A stretch of 64,000 nt of DNA. Source: Rhizophagus clarus (taxonomy: Eukaryota; Glomeromycota; Glomeromycetes; Glomerales; Glomeraceae). Below the pieces are notes generated by a model. It was given only the letters and a program-made list of their open reading frames with translations, had not been told where the DNA came from and did no database searches. Position numbers and translations under genes: made by a program. The stretch covers positions 620,001-684,000 of the forward strand of contig BLAL01000206.1 in NCBI GenBank assembly GCA_015698045.1. Direction: 5' to 3'. Below are positions 46,173-59,409 of this stretch, one piece after another. Numbering within the stretch: the stretch's first letter is position 1; each line of letters begins with the position of its first letter.

Positions 46173-49100
46173 ATTATGAAGTTAATGAAAAGAGATAATA
46201 ATAATAACAATAGATTGTTTTTATGAGATTTGAAGTGAAAAGAAATCAATTGAAATTTAGGATGTTTTTTTTTGTAGGGTAGTTGGGAAAAAAATGATTG
46301 ATATTTATACACGATTCGTGTTCTTGTTTTTGGTATCGGATTCATTTCTCCGGGAACAAAAACAACAAAATCATAATTTTAAGTATAATATTAAACTTAA
46401 AAACAAGTACATTTGTGAGCCTAATGAAAAGAAAATTGCTATTGTTTTCTGATCCGGTAAAAAAAACTTTTTTACAAAATAACTTAATATGTAAATGTAG
46501 GTATGGGGACACAAGCCGTGATCTTCATAAAAACCGAATTGTGACAAATAAAATTTCACATGCCAAAAAAACCAGAAAATATAGTAAGAAGAGGTGACAA
46601 ATTTAAAGAGTCACGTATTGATGATCGAACACGACTAACCATTTTAATATAAAATTTACGACAAAAGTTATACAATTAATAACCATCACAAGGTAAAATC
46701 ATTTTGGTCACAAAGGACGTTCCTCGACCTACTTGATCTACAAAAAAGATATTCCTTATCTGGATACATAGCTTTTACGGGTTTACTTTAAAAAACTTTA
46801 TTGATTTAAAATTAGGTTTATGAGGTATAACTTAGGCGCGCTTTTTTTGTGCAATATAAACAAAAGAAGTTGTTTAAACTGGCTGGTAAAACTCACACAG
46901 TTTTACGTTGAGACGTTTGATTTGTGAAAGAGTGAAAGACGCCAACGGAAAAAATATGTAACATACTGTACAATAAATACGCTATTCATTTTCTTTAATA
47001 TATATTGTATATATTTTTTTTATTACAATATTATTATAAATATATACTTTATGATTATGTTATTATACAAATTATTTATTAGTTCGCGAACATTTTATTG
47101 TAAAAGATAACGTATACGATTTAATGTTATTTATTACCAATTGTAGCAGAATAAGCAGATCAGCCCCACGATTTTGATTTTCTCGATTTTCTCATGGTTT
47201 TAATTATTTTACTATATTTCTAGTGTTCCATTTTTAGTATAATTGATTTATCATAAATAATAATAATTTAATGTATTTACATAAATTCTTCTTTTTTTAA
47301 TGAGAAAAGTTTCTTTAATTTGAACAAAATCAAAAGGTCATTTGTGCATTTTATTGAATTAAAGTAATTAAAGTATATGACAGTGATAAAATAATTTTGA
47401 AAATACGTGAAATATTCTTCTTATAAGTTATTATTTAATTCAGCAGACATACATTCGATTTTCATTAATGAAAAATACAATTAATATATGCTAGGTAACA
47501 CGTACTGCATATATGACAGGTACATACAAAAAAACTTATTAGTTATTCTCCGAACTTTTTTTTTTTTTTTAAAGAAAGAAGGAGGAGAAAGGCTTCAAAC
47601 AATATTATCGTTTGCTTTGTTTAAATTATATATTAATCTGAAAAATTGACTAGTGAAGTCGCATCATTTCTATACGTATTAATGATGTAAAAAATAAAAA
47701 TTATAAGAAAAAAAATATAATTTTTTTTTTTAAAAAAAAATGGATTATCCAAATTTTGTCATATTTGATTATTTTTTGATATTTTTCATTTGGGTTAAAG
47801 TAAAAAAGATAGCAGATAACCAATTTGTCATTGATTCTCAAAATGTAAAACAATATATATCAGATATATTTTTAGTGCTATTGTGCTATTGTTATTTTAT
47901 AGTAACATCATTAAAACACGTTAAACTCCGTTGTCAAAATTCCTTTTCTCCTGCAGGGAAAATGTTTCACAATATACTGTATACGCATCAATTACAAACG
48001 CTAACCAAATTTACTTTCAAATGACGTCATGCATATTATCATGCATATCTTTCATGCCATTTAAATTCAGTGACTATTTATGTCCAAATATATTTTAAAG
48101 ATTTTAATTATGCTGATAATGTAATGTCTGATATATATTTAGAATTTAACGGAAGAATTTATTTTTGTAAAAAGATATTCCAAAACGAAATATTCAAAGC
48201 AAAGGAAAAATACGTGTCAAAAGAAAAAAAAAAATTATAATATACGTACAATATTCGCCAACAGCGGTCCTTGAAAAGTCGGATATTGACATATACATCT
48301 TAGTTTACAAATTCTGGGAATACCAATTAGCGGGAGGTTATGATTGACTTCGGTGTCATCCGTGATTCTGTGTAGAATATTGAAATTGAACAAAAAAACT
48401 CGTTTGTAGAAAATTAAAAATTAAAGTTCTCCTAATTCTTGAGATAAAAAAAAAAAGGTGGGTTAACCTAAATTGGTTTTCCGCGATAATATTATGCATG
48501 TTATTAAGCGATTCTCGTGATCACAATTATGCATAATCAAAATCGAACAAGAACAATTCGTACTTCTTCTGTCATGCCCCGGTCCTGGTGAGAAAAAAAG
48601 TTGTTTTATATTTATTGTACCCCAATTTTGTAAAATTTTCCCACATGATTTTTATCTTCATTCAGATGAGATGTTTTAATTAAAAAGAATCAGGTTTCTT
48701 TACAAATTTGATATCAATCTATATATTTTATTATAAATCATATTCAACTTATCATGTTTATAGTAAAGAATCCGGTTTCTTTACAAGTTATTCGGCACAT
48801 TTAATAACTTATCATCGTCTAGATTATCGCAACATTATCAAAATTTGATAATTGCTTATTTCGGTAACATAGACAAGATAAAGGAGCAGAATAATATAGT
48901 CACGCGGTTAGTGATGATCTAAGGATAAATGTATTGACTAGCAAAAAAGATTCACGATCCGATAATGGAAATATTATTATTCAAGATGAGTTTCATTAAT
49001 ATTGAAAATTAGTTAAATTATGTGGCACAGAAGGATAAATAAATTGCTCACTCAATTCAGAAAGACAGTCTTTTGTCGGTCAGGCGTACGTTGTCGATAA

Positions 49101-50649
49101 GACGATAAGTAAAACATTATCATGGAAAAATCTAGACATATTGCATATTTTGATCTACTTTTCTTGGAGCGAATAAAAATACGATTAAAAGGGATAAAAG
49201 ATTGTTGGCCGAGAAACCATCTTTAACTTTCACCTCCCATTAATTTTCACTTTTTTTAAATAAAGTTCCTTTCATCCATAACGTGCTACTTGAGAAATTA
49301 TCAGCAGTAAACTATTCCAATTTCAAAATTCATAATGCTATAAAGCAATTACAAGCAATAATAAAATTAATCTCGAAATATTAAGTCGACGTGTTTATTG
49401 TTGCTCAGAGTTAATTTTATTTATCAGGCGTTTATTAATTGAGGATTTATGCTAATACAACTTGTTTTCTAAGCTGTATAATGAATACAGGTTATGTAAG
49501 CCTGATAACACAGTTACTCAGCACTCGTGACCTCGCAACTGCGACACAGTTTGCTGAGCGGAACAATTATTTTTATTTTAATTTGCTTAGCAGATTCCTT
49601 TCTTAATGAAAAAATATAAATATAGATGATTATCTACTAATTGGCAGCATAACACCTTTGAATTCCGGCATTTTTGTACTAATTAACAGTGTAATGCCTT
49701 GGAATTCTGGCTACGACAAATTTTAAATATATATATAAAATTTGCTTATTTTGTTATAAATTATAAGATCATAAACCAACTTTGCGCGTATATTTTAAGG
49801 CAAAATTTTGACGACCTTCATATTATGTATTTTTCGGGTCCTCGAATAATTATTAATTATAAAAAGCCTTGTTTATGTCCGGAATTGATATTTGTATTCC
49901 TAATAACAATTAACAATGTTTCAAAAAACCTAACTGTTAATAAGTTAACTTCGTTGATCAATATAATTATATATATGTTGTGCCTGGTGCATCAGATGCC
50001 GATTTTGAATTTTAAATAAGAATATTACCACGAATATGAATTTGTTTATGCTGGAAATTTAAAATTATACGTTTACAAAGATGGGAAACAAGTTTACTTA
50101 GTCTCTAAGATACATTGAGACTAAAAAAATTAATGTTTATTATATGTAGCATATAAGATTATTAAAGTATATGATTGATTATGAGTCGGATCCATGTAAT
50201 ATTTTCAGGATGTGTATAATTCATCATGACGCGCAAGTCCACTTATGGTACTGGAGGCAACTTTATTAGCAAAAAAAAAAGTTTTCTTATAAGCGTTTAC
50301 GTCTTGCGCGCGTCAGTTGTCATCTGAGGCACGATGTCATTTGAGACACAACATATATAATCTAAATACAGTTTTTTTTCTGGAGCAAAATTTGTTTATA
50401 TTGACATGATATATATCCATATTATACGTAACACAAAACGAAGTTAAAGCTGCGTAATAAGACCATTTTTCTTTGTTTTAGTTGCTTACCATTTTAATAT
50501 ACAATAGGAGTTATTTATTGGGTGATAATATTCAAGTTGTATTATGAATGAGACAAATTTATCATTGTAAGAACGAAAAAAAAAAATCATTTATAACAAC
50601 ATAAAACATATTTATAACTCTGACCGAATTTATTTTTATTTAATCTAGA
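46173..50649. other. gene-poor stretch upstream of Argonaute
   Basis: The first few hundred bases are the presumed Argonaute promoter; no clear element stands out. A frame at 47740–48024 (94 codons, ATG) is hydrophobic and without domain. Around 49645–49705 two imperfect copies of a 50-bp unit share CTAATT, then CCTTTGAATTCCGGC or CCTTGGAATTCTGGC. A frame at 49699–50019 has no domain. No RNA gene is seen. Confidence 0.45.
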
Positions 50650-51290
50650 TTTATTAATTTTAAGTCATGAATGAATATGCAAATATTATGAATAAATTCT
50701 TATTAATATTAACTATTAACTATTAACGTTATATTCATTATATAAATTGTATAATCTATTATTAAATTATTAATATCATGTATTCATTGAATTCATTGTA
50801 TTAATTGTATTCGTTTAATCTATAATTAATTTTAAGTCATGAATGAATATGCAAATATTATGAATAAATTCTTATTAATATTAACTATTAACTATTAACG
50901 TTATATTCGTTATATAAATTGTATAATCTATTATTAAATTATTAATATCAATCATTTTATATTGTATTCGTTATCAATTTTAAGTCATGAATGAATATGT
51001 AAATATTAATATTAATAACATTATGTTCGTCATAATTATAATCTATATAATCTATTATTAAAATTTAAACAATAATAATTTCGAACTGTTGAATGCTATT
51101 AATATAATAATTAAATTTTAAACATAATAATTTCGAACTGTTGAATGCTATTAATATAATAATAATAATCTATTATGAAATTTTGAACGAATGATTGGTT
51201 ATTATTAATAATAACAATATATTTAACTAATATTTACGAACGCTTGGTTATTATTAATATATTATTAAATTTTAAGTCATGAATGAATAC
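50650..51290. repeat. tandem array, about 170-bp unit plus 52-bp sub-repeat
   Basis: TTTTAAGTCATGAATGAATA marks unit starts at about 50659, 50831, 50979 and 51271. The first two units are nearly identical over 120 bp (period 172); later ones are shortened. Inside the last interval, a 52-bp unit containing AATAATTTCGAACTGTTGAA occurs twice (about 51070 and 51122). AT-rich satellite-like sequence. Confidence 0.85.
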
Positions 51291-53046
51291 AATCATTTGA
51301 TTCTACAAGGACTCAAATATAAATTATTATTTTGAATAAAAGGAGCGTGAAAATAAGCTAATCCAAAGTCCGGGATTAGCGAAAATTTTAATGTTCTTAC
51401 TATAGCCTAAACTATGTAAGTCTTTTAGGCATATTGAAATATGCAATAAAAGATTTAATAAAATGAATTTTAAAATGAGCAATAGAAAAATCATATAAAA
51501 TGATATAACTATTGCTGGGGTAATTTATTAAGTAGAAGAATATAGAATAAATGTTAATGTGGAATTTGCAATTAGCATTTGATTAAGATTATAATAGGAA
51601 TTTAGAAAAATTATGGGGATAAATTTTATATGGATGTGCATTTGATTATTTGATTTTTTTGTTTTATTTATTAAAGTTATTTTTTGTAAAAAAATTTTTG
51701 CCATTTCTCTAGGAATTTTCAGAGCCCTTATATAAGAAAATGTTTGATAATTACACGGTTTAATTTGGCTATAAAAAAAAAAAGGAGGTGTTTCGAAATT
51801 TTTATTAATGACATCATTTTTTTTTTTCACCGGAGTTAACGGAACAATTACTTCAAATACGGCGCCTAATCATAAAACGTGTAATTGTCAGTAAAAATAA
51901 AACGTAGGCGACTAGGCGTTTATTACTTTTTTAGCATTCATTTGAGAAAGAAATGACTGGGGACATATTCTCGAAAGGACCCTGTGAAATCTTTTTTTGG
52001 TGTCGCATTTAATCAAATAACTAAATACTGAATATATTTTTTTATTTCTGATAGATCGTTTAATAACTTTTGCGTAAAATGAGAAGTTGGATGAATTTTA
52101 AGGAGAGTTAAATGAAGAAAATAAGAAATAAAAGAAAACAAAAAATGAATATTAAATTGCAAAAAAAAAGAAAAATAAAATAAAAATAAAAATAAAAAAT
52201 AAATAGATAGAGGCCGCGATCATTGGTATATTTCAAGGGTCGTCTAGAAAAGTGGTACACAATCATAAAAAAAAAGAAATGTTTGTGGTAAGGATAAAAA
52301 CAGAGGTTAACGCAAATTTTATTAACTCATTACTCACTCCGGACAATAAAAATATGTTGCATTATTTTACACAATCACCTAAGTACGCCAAATGTCTTTG
52401 TGAAAAAAAATGCATGATGCATTTATCTGGCGTATCGCGTGTCGGAATTTTTTATCCTGTACGTATGATTTGTAATTTAACAATCAACCATATTTTATAA
52501 TATGATTGATTATACGGAAAATTCATTCAAAGCATTTTACAGATTTACAGTATTATAATAATATATTCTTAGTAACAATCGTATATTATTGACAAGTTTT
52601 CAAATTACAAAATGAATATAAAATGAATTTTACTACTCAAAGCATTAAATATCATTACTACTTCAAAATTTGCGGGATACAATTTTCAAATTCTTTAAAG
52701 GAAAAAAAAAAAAAATTTTCTATTTTTGTCTAAAAAAAAAGAAAAATTTATTACCTAAATTTGTTCATATTGTCCATTTTCCTTTGATAGAATCCCTCAT
52801 TTATGTTCATTTATTTTTATAAATATCTAAACAAATGACGACAGATGACCGATTCTGAAACGCCAACATACATTAAAATTCCTAAAAAATGATGTTTTTT
52901 TTTTTTTTAGAATTATTAATAAATTAACTATGCAAAACATTTATTCGTCTATTTGTATGTTTCACATATGTTTGTACCAATTATTTTAAACAATAAAATT
53001 CTTTTTCAAAATCACTATGCAATGTTCCATTTAAAGAAATTTATAT
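51291..53046. other. intergenic
   Basis: A purine-rich tract runs at 52105–52205. A frame at 52252–52500 (82 codons) begins without ATG and has no recognisable domain. Otherwise AT-rich spacer. Confidence 0.4.
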
Positions 53047-53235
53047 CTAAAAAAGGGTCTCATGAAATACGCCCTCGATGATCTTATTGTTATACTGCAT
53101 TTTTTTGCATAATTCATTTATATGTCTGGAACAAACATATGGAAGCTCTTTTCTATCGGCTGTTAAAACGCGAAAAAGGAAATAATTCACGTGATGTTTG
53201 GCCAAGATTATGCTTACGCGTTCGGCCAAGGATCT
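53047..53235 (-). pseudogene. exon of the FRVLT-motif family
   Basis: After an acceptor (ATTTGCAG, about 53236) the minus frame reads LAERVSIILAKHHVNYFLFR, then VLTADRKELPYVCSRHINEL and CKK, to a stop at 53047. It shares FRVLT, a following Tyr, then CS and Ile with the frame at 59410–59625 (FRVLT, VYDWCSYIHIC), suggesting a common family. No start codon is present. A possible upstream exon lies at 53821–53953. Function unknown. Confidence rests on the shared motif, which is short. Confidence 0.3.
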
Positions 53236-53820
53236 GCAAATTTTGTCAAGGCATTATAAATTAATTATATGAATTTCGTCTCATTATTAAATTCTTTATA
53301 ATAAATGAATACAAATACAATTCAGTTGCCACACGAAAATAATAAACAGTAAATAAGACATGCCAAGAAACATACTACGAGTTGATAGCATATTTTTAAA
53401 TGAGATTAAATTCTTATTATTCTATAAAAGGTTAGTTCGATTTTATTAACAAAGTATGCAGTGAATATATCTTAACAGGGTAATTTATGAAAGGATAAAT
53501 AAATAATAAGATTTGTAAAATCTTTGGGCATTTCCAAATGTATCATACAATAGTAACATAGTAACTTCTTTAGCTCGTCTCAGCTTTCATAAATCCTAAT
53601 TGGATTTATCAAAGCAGCAAAGGAGGAAATTTTCTTTTTTCTTTTGTAGAATCATTAATGTTACCTACATAAGTTACTTAATTAAATGAATTATTCTAAG
53701 TTATTGCTTCTAATAAAGTTGTTGAACAACTGTAAATTCCTCTGATGTCTTATAAGTCACAACCCGTTTATTTTAATAAATAAATCATAAAAAGAAACTC
53801 TTTTAAAATGTGAAGTAAAA

Positions 53821-53953
53821 TTACAGTTGAATACTTGGCAAATTCATTAACTGGTAAGGAATATATTTCCACCGCCGTTACATAGTAATCCTGGATTCCA
53901 GTGCGTCGATCAAGAAAACCTCCTAATTTGTTATTAATATGTAGACGTATCAT
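53821..53953 (-). CDS. possible first exon, unidentified
   Basis: The minus-strand ATG at 53953 opens MIRLHINNKLGGFLDRRTGI, then QDYYVTAVEIYSLPVNEFAK, up to a GT in CAACTGTAATT that could be a donor. G/C content and codon use are higher than in the surrounding spacer. It could be linked to 53047–53235, but the 590-bp gap is far longer than introns in this window. No domain recognised. Confidence 0.25.
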
Positions 53954-54950
53954 CTATAAAGAAGCGGAATAAACGGATCCGTATGTAAAATTAATAATGT
54001 CATCAGTATGTTATGAAACGGCGCAACCCTTAAGGAAAAAAGAGTTTATTTATCGCATTTCTGAGATTTACCCTATAATTAACTCATACAATCAAGAAAT
54101 TTTTCCAGTTACCATGTAAATTTTGTAGAAAGATATTTCACATATTTAATGTTGAAAAAATATTTTTAAACCATGTGAAACATGTACTAGTGTATAAAAT
54201 GCAAAAGAAAATTGTGAATTCACCTTAACAACGAACTATTATAAATATTAAATAGTCAAATTATGACTTCATAAGGCTGCCAGGAGCCAAGGAAATACAT
54301 TAACTGTTATTAGTCCGGAGTGTCTACACAAAGGTTTTATAAATGTTCGTCCGTCCGCCTAATTCAATTCGGTTTTTGATCGTAAATCTAATATTCAATC
54401 CGAATGAGATACTGATCACAAAAAATACTTTTTTAAGGTCGGTAAATCTGATCACTGATCAAGTTGCACGATTTCATCATCCAATAATTATCAACGCAAA
54501 ACCGGCCTATTTCCATCATCCAATTATTATCCTCAATGTTGATCGCGTGCCATATACATTAAATACGTATTTTCGTAACAGCGATATAACGCATAATTTG
54601 CAAACAAAATTCTAGATTCGAAACTACGAATGCAAACTCTGATTCAAAAAATAGAAAGTTTGCAAAAAATGTTCGAGTAAAAATGAATTCGTTTTAAATA
54701 ATTCGAATAATCAACTAATTATGATTTTAATGTTTTAACAGTCAATACAACACACTCTCTAGTAATAGCATAGAAGGTAGAAAATTAGTGATCTAATCTG
54801 TGGCTATGTTTAATTTTTAGCCATGTTACGACTGCCACGTATCTAATTAGGATTTAAGAAGTTGTAACATAAAATTTTAAGCCATATTATAACTCATTCC
54901 TATTTTCCTTTTATGTGCTAATTAAAAAAAATCTTTACATCAAAATTAAG
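53954..54950. other. intergenic, small duplicated motif
   Basis: A frame at 54343–54615 (90 codons, ATG) contains an internal duplication, FHHPIII, from repeated TTTCATCATCCAATAATTAT and TTCCATCATCCAATTATTAT (54472, 54510). No family is recognised, and chance coding is likely. A weak stem (GTGGCTATG/TAGCCATG) lies at 54800–54826. Confidence 0.35.
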
Positions 54951-55200
54951 GATTTATTGGTACAATGAAGTCTTTGTTATATTGAACTTGTGTCATTACA
55001 TCATAAATTAAATATTTATTAACATAGTGGAGGCTTTGTTACATTGAACTTGTGTCTTTACATCATATTTTCAAGGACTTACTGGCTTGGTAAAAGGCTT
55101 GGTTATTATTGAACTTGTATTTTTACATTGAAATTCCTGTAAATATTGATTTATTGGCTTAGTGGAGGCTTTGTTACATTAAAACTTGTGGCTACACTTA
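54951..55200 (+). repeat. about 65-bp tandem repeat, four copies
   Basis: The unit is TTATTGG, AGTGGAGGCTTTGTTACATT, GAACTTGTGTCTTTACATC. Copies start near 54954, 55017, 55079 and 55152, diverged by substitutions and indels. It adjoins the larger hairpin-bearing array. Confidence 0.75.
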
Positions 55201-55479
55201 TAATACAAAGATATATAAGACATGTTATTAATTCTATCTGTGTAATTTGTTTTCAGAAGGGCATCATGATTTCTTTGGATATTTTAATAGCATACACTCT
55301 GCCATTTAGAATATAATAACTTGCACAAAAATATCATTCAATATTTTTACAAATGTTTAAAATTAGAATAGACAATCACCCTGAAATAGCTAGTCACCTG
55401 TTATTACAAAAGAGTATAGAAATCAAAAATAGATAATAAAAGAATGGACAAAGAACATATATCTCAGTTATTTATATAT

Positions 55480-56935
55480 GAGAATACTGAAATAAAAGTA
55501 TACCTAAAATAAAATTAGGTTTAATATTTATTAATTTTGAAATATTTATGTAACAGTTAAATATTAAGAAGGCCAAATATTAGCCGCTACACTACTATTA
55601 TTATTCAAGTGAAAGAATAGATTAAACGAATGGGATAAATGTATAAATATATATATACTTCAGCCATTTAAACTGAATGGGATAAATGGCATAAAAGACC
55701 TAAAACAAAAATTAGGTTATAAATATCCACCCAATAATAAGAATTCAACAATTGTATATAACTGTTAAACTTCTAAGAAACAAATATTAGATGAGTAAAT
55801 TTTCATTAAAAAAAGAGATAGAATTCTTTATAGAAAACATTAAAAGGAAAGGGAACAAAAAGATTATAACCAGATGTATTAAAAAATTCTTCTGAATTAT
55901 TGTTCTTTTTGTATACACCAATTAATAATGACAATTCAGAATCTCCAAAATATTAGAACAATTAAGATAATGAGAAACTGCTGGAAAATTACTACTCAAT
56001 ATAGAATAACAAATTGTACTATTTAGTCATTTAAACATGAAACTAAGTAAAAGAGTAGAAAAATAAAATTCTAAATGAAACATACCTAATAACAAAAATT
56101 AGGTTTAATATTTCAAAATTCTGAATTGTAGTTATTTTGAAATGTTTTAATAAAAGTTATTTAAAATCTATCCAGCATTATTATAATATATTCTCATTAA
56201 AAAAGATATGAAAATTCTTTATAGAACACTGAAAGGAAAAAGAACAAAAAAGATCATAACCAGTTATATTAAGAGATCCTCCTGAATTATTTTTATATAT
56301 ATCAATCAGTAATGGAAATCCAGGGTAATGAGAAGCTAAAAGATTATGCTTAACACTATTGATAAGTGTATTTAAAGTAGACTGAAGAATTACAAATTGT
56401 ACTATTCAATTACTTAATATAAAATTAAGCAAAGTAAACCTAATAACAGAAATTAGGTTTAGTATTTCAAAATTTGAATTTTAGTAATTTTGAAATATTT
56501 TAAAAAGATTATTTTAAATCTATTCGGCACTATTATAATAAACATTAGTCACCACTATTAGTTGAGTGAAAAGATAGATTTATTTTATCAGTAGATTTTC
56601 ATTAAAAATAAAGATGGAAATTCTTTATAGAAGAACACTAAAAGGAAAAAGTACAGAAAGATCATATCCAGTTATAAATAAGAACTATTGTCCTTTTTCT
56701 TTTGCATATACCAAACGGTAATGGCAATCCAGAATCTCGGAAATATTAGAGCTAATTGAAGATAGTGAGAAACTGGAAAATTCCTGCTCAATATCATCTG
56801 TTCAGCTACTTGAAAATGAGAACATGCAAAAGAGTAGATGAATTAAATGATGAAATATATTGTATACCTAATAACAGAAATTAGGTTTAGTATTTCAAAA
56901 TTTAAATTATAGTAATTTTGAAATTATTTAGAAGT
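55480..56935 (+). repeat. about 400-bp tandem array carrying paired stem-loops
   Basis: Three to four diverged units. Each contains TTCTTTATAGAA, then AGGAAAAAG and AACCAG (about 55830, 56215, 56620), and then a double palindrome at about 55498, 56084, 56437 and 56866. The first stem is AACCTAAT with ATTAGGTT around six bases. The second is TATTTCAAAATT with AATTTTGAAATA around 9–12 bases. Stem sequence is kept across copies while the loops differ, and bases between units drift. No coding frame is present. Confidence 0.75.
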
Positions 56936-57408
56936 AGAGATATATAGGGCTTGTTGAAAATCCTGGTCCTATTCGCGTTAATGATGCCACTCCTTAATCA
57001 TTTACTGACTCCAGGTTATATACCGTAGTAAAAACTGTACATATTTAATTATATTAAACAAGTACAACTTTTTTTAAACTATATTACTACATAAGGTGAT
57101 ATAGAATATATATAATTGCGTCTGATCCTGTTATTTTCAGACCTATACTCTGGTCCCATTCTTTTAATTACATATATTTATTTATTTATATAGAACATCT
57201 AATTATTTAAAAATTAACATTGTTAATTTTACAATTGATTTAAATTCTAATTGCTACACCCGGTCAAGATAATACCTTCATTCACGTGTATAAAGAGCTG
57301 GATATAATTAATTACATTTGACACATATATGCCATTTATAATGAAATCAATTTATTTAACCAGTGAAAAAAAAATTAAGAAAAAAAGAAATTTTTCTTAC
57401 ATTACAAA

Positions 57409-57495
57409 AAAATTCCAGAAGATTGGAGAAAAGCTAACGTTTTTCCGATTCCTAAAAACCATGGGAATACCTATTACAAATACTTGACCAATAAA
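57409..57495 (+). pseudogene. LINE-type reverse transcriptase scrap
   Basis: Bases 57409–57490 read KIPEDWRKANVFPIPKNHGN, the conserved start of the reverse-transcriptase domain of non-LTR retrotransposons (pattern P-x-W-x-x-A-x-V-x-P-I-P-K). The frame stops at about 57487 and nothing else of the element is recognisable in the flanks, so this is an isolated fragment. Confidence 0.55.
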
Positions 57496-58340
57496 GAAAA
57501 TAATTTAATAATAGTAATGAAACAAAGAACATGTATTTGTAAAACAACAAACAATATCATAAGTTTAATGTAGAATTATTAAATCAGATTAGATTTTATC
57601 AAATATGGTAAAAGCTGCATATATTATTAACGCCAAAAATAGTTAGTTTATCAAATAAAACTGTTGTGTGCGAGTCCGGAACAAAAAAAAAAAATTTTTC
57701 ACAAGTTCGTAGTGACTCATCAATGTGTCACAACCTTATTTTTATCAATGTAGTACAATTTCTATGACGCGTCATAAGCATATAAACAAACTTCAGAAAT
57801 TCAGGATGTTCTTGACGAACTTTCACCCGAAACGGTAGAAATGAGCAAACAACAGAGCATCAATAACGAATAAGCCCACTTTTGGGAAATGATACGGAGT
57901 TGTAAAAAGAGTGAAAATATTTTACCCTCGTGCTAAAAGTGAAGAAGAGGAAGATGTCCGAAGTAATTTTGGTAGAGGAAGAACAATTTCAAGGTGAATA
58001 AAAATCTTTTATATCAAAGATCATGATGGGTAAACTATAAAGCATTAATAAGAGCTAAACGAGAACTCATCAACCACTTCATGCTCACTTCTTGTGTACT
58101 TGTAATTATATTAAGAAATTACCTTATCATTATCAAGTCCCTGTTCACGCGTATACCTTCTACTACCACCCTCAATTTCATGATGATGCTTTGAATCTTG
58201 TAGATAAGACTTCATTAATTTTCAGCGGTGCTGAAAATCTCGAAGGAGCGGTGTTATGGACAAGCGACAACAATCAATAAAAATGTTGAATAGTCGTCCT
58301 TACATACCGGATATATTTGTCAATTGACTATATATTTGTT
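57496..58340. other. spacer with one coding-like frame
   Basis: The frame 58092–58280 (ATG not required by context; contains FHDDALNLVDKTSLIFSGAE, then NLEGAVLWTSDNNQ) has convincing composition near its end and stops at 58278–58280. No domain recognised. Upstream, 57825–58000 contains SEEEEDV-like acidic coding scraps. Confidence 0.3.
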
Positions 58341-59010
58341 TTTTACATTAGATTTATTTAATAGGTTAGTTATATCTTTGTCAATAATTTATTTTATATA
58401 AATGCGTGTAGTTTTCATGAAGGTTTTTTTTAGGTTGGTTGTTTCAATAAGTTCAAGTGCGTGATTTCCGTGCATTTAAACAAATGCACTACAACAATTT
58501 GATTGTTTATATATATAGGTTTATTTAATAGGTTGGTTATATTTTTATTAATAATTTATTTTATATAAAATACGGGTAATCATGAAGATTTTTTTTTAGG
58601 TTGATCGCGCCAAGAAATTCAAGTGCGTGATTCCGTGAATTTAAACAAATACACTACAACAATTTTGATTTGTTTATATATATAGGTTTATTTAATAGGT
58701 TGGTTATATTTTTATTAATAATTTATTTTATATAAAATACGGGTAATCATGAAGATTTTTTTTTAGGTTGATCGCACCAAGAAATTCAAGTGCGTGATTC
58801 CGTGAATTTAAACAAATACACTACAACAATTTTGATTGTTTATATATTTAGATTTATTTAATAGGTTAATTATATTTTTATTAATAATTTATTTTATACA
58901 AATACGGGTAGTTTTCATGGAGATTTTTTTTTTTCTTAGATTGATCGTATCAAGTGATTCAAGTATGGTGATTCCAGGATTTGAACAAATACACTACAAC
59001 AATGATCGCA
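58341..59010 (+). repeat. 167-bp tandem repeat, four copies
   Basis: Marker AATAGGTT occurs at 58360, 58527, 58694 and 58860 (spacing 167, 167, 166). Units include ATTTATTTAATAGGTT, TTTTTTTTAGGTTGATCG, TTCAAGTGCGTGATTCCGTG and ATACACTACAACAA. Copies 2 and 3 are almost identical; 1 and 4 are diverged edges. The length is nucleosomal and each unit holds a pyrimidine-tract/TAG acceptor-like site. Confidence 0.9.
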
Positions 59011-59409
59011 TAGGGCGCTATCTGAGGCAATTCAAAAGAATATTTTTTAAGAGTCGCATTCAAATCTTACAAATGATTCCTTTTCATCAAAAGATAAAAA
59101 TTTAGAAACAAATTATGTAAAATAAATGTATTTACTGTATCAATAATATATGACAAATACTTATAATCTTTTAAATAAAATCAATCATACACTGCCTGTT
59201 TTCAAATGCGTGACACTACTACATCAATACTACTGTATATTAAAACTATTAAACCTATCGGCACGGAGTAACGCTCGAGTTTATCGGCTAGTTACTTATT
59301 AAAAAGATAAATAAAGAGACCTAGTTGTATTTCTTCATTTTGATTTAAACATTACTTAAAAAGTCTACATGCTACAATGTCATCTTAGCGATCCATCATT
59401 TTGAACTAT

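Noticed and set aside
46100-46345. 81-codon frame overlapping the Argonaute start
   Set aside because: It is out of frame with the Argonaute N-domain and lies mostly in the leader; composition is chance-like.
47740-48024. 94-codon ATG frame
   Set aside because: AT-driven hydrophobic composition, no homology signal, no splice or promoter context.
49699-50019. 106-codon frame
   Set aside because: Starts inside an AT-rich spacer, composition follows base content and no domain is present.
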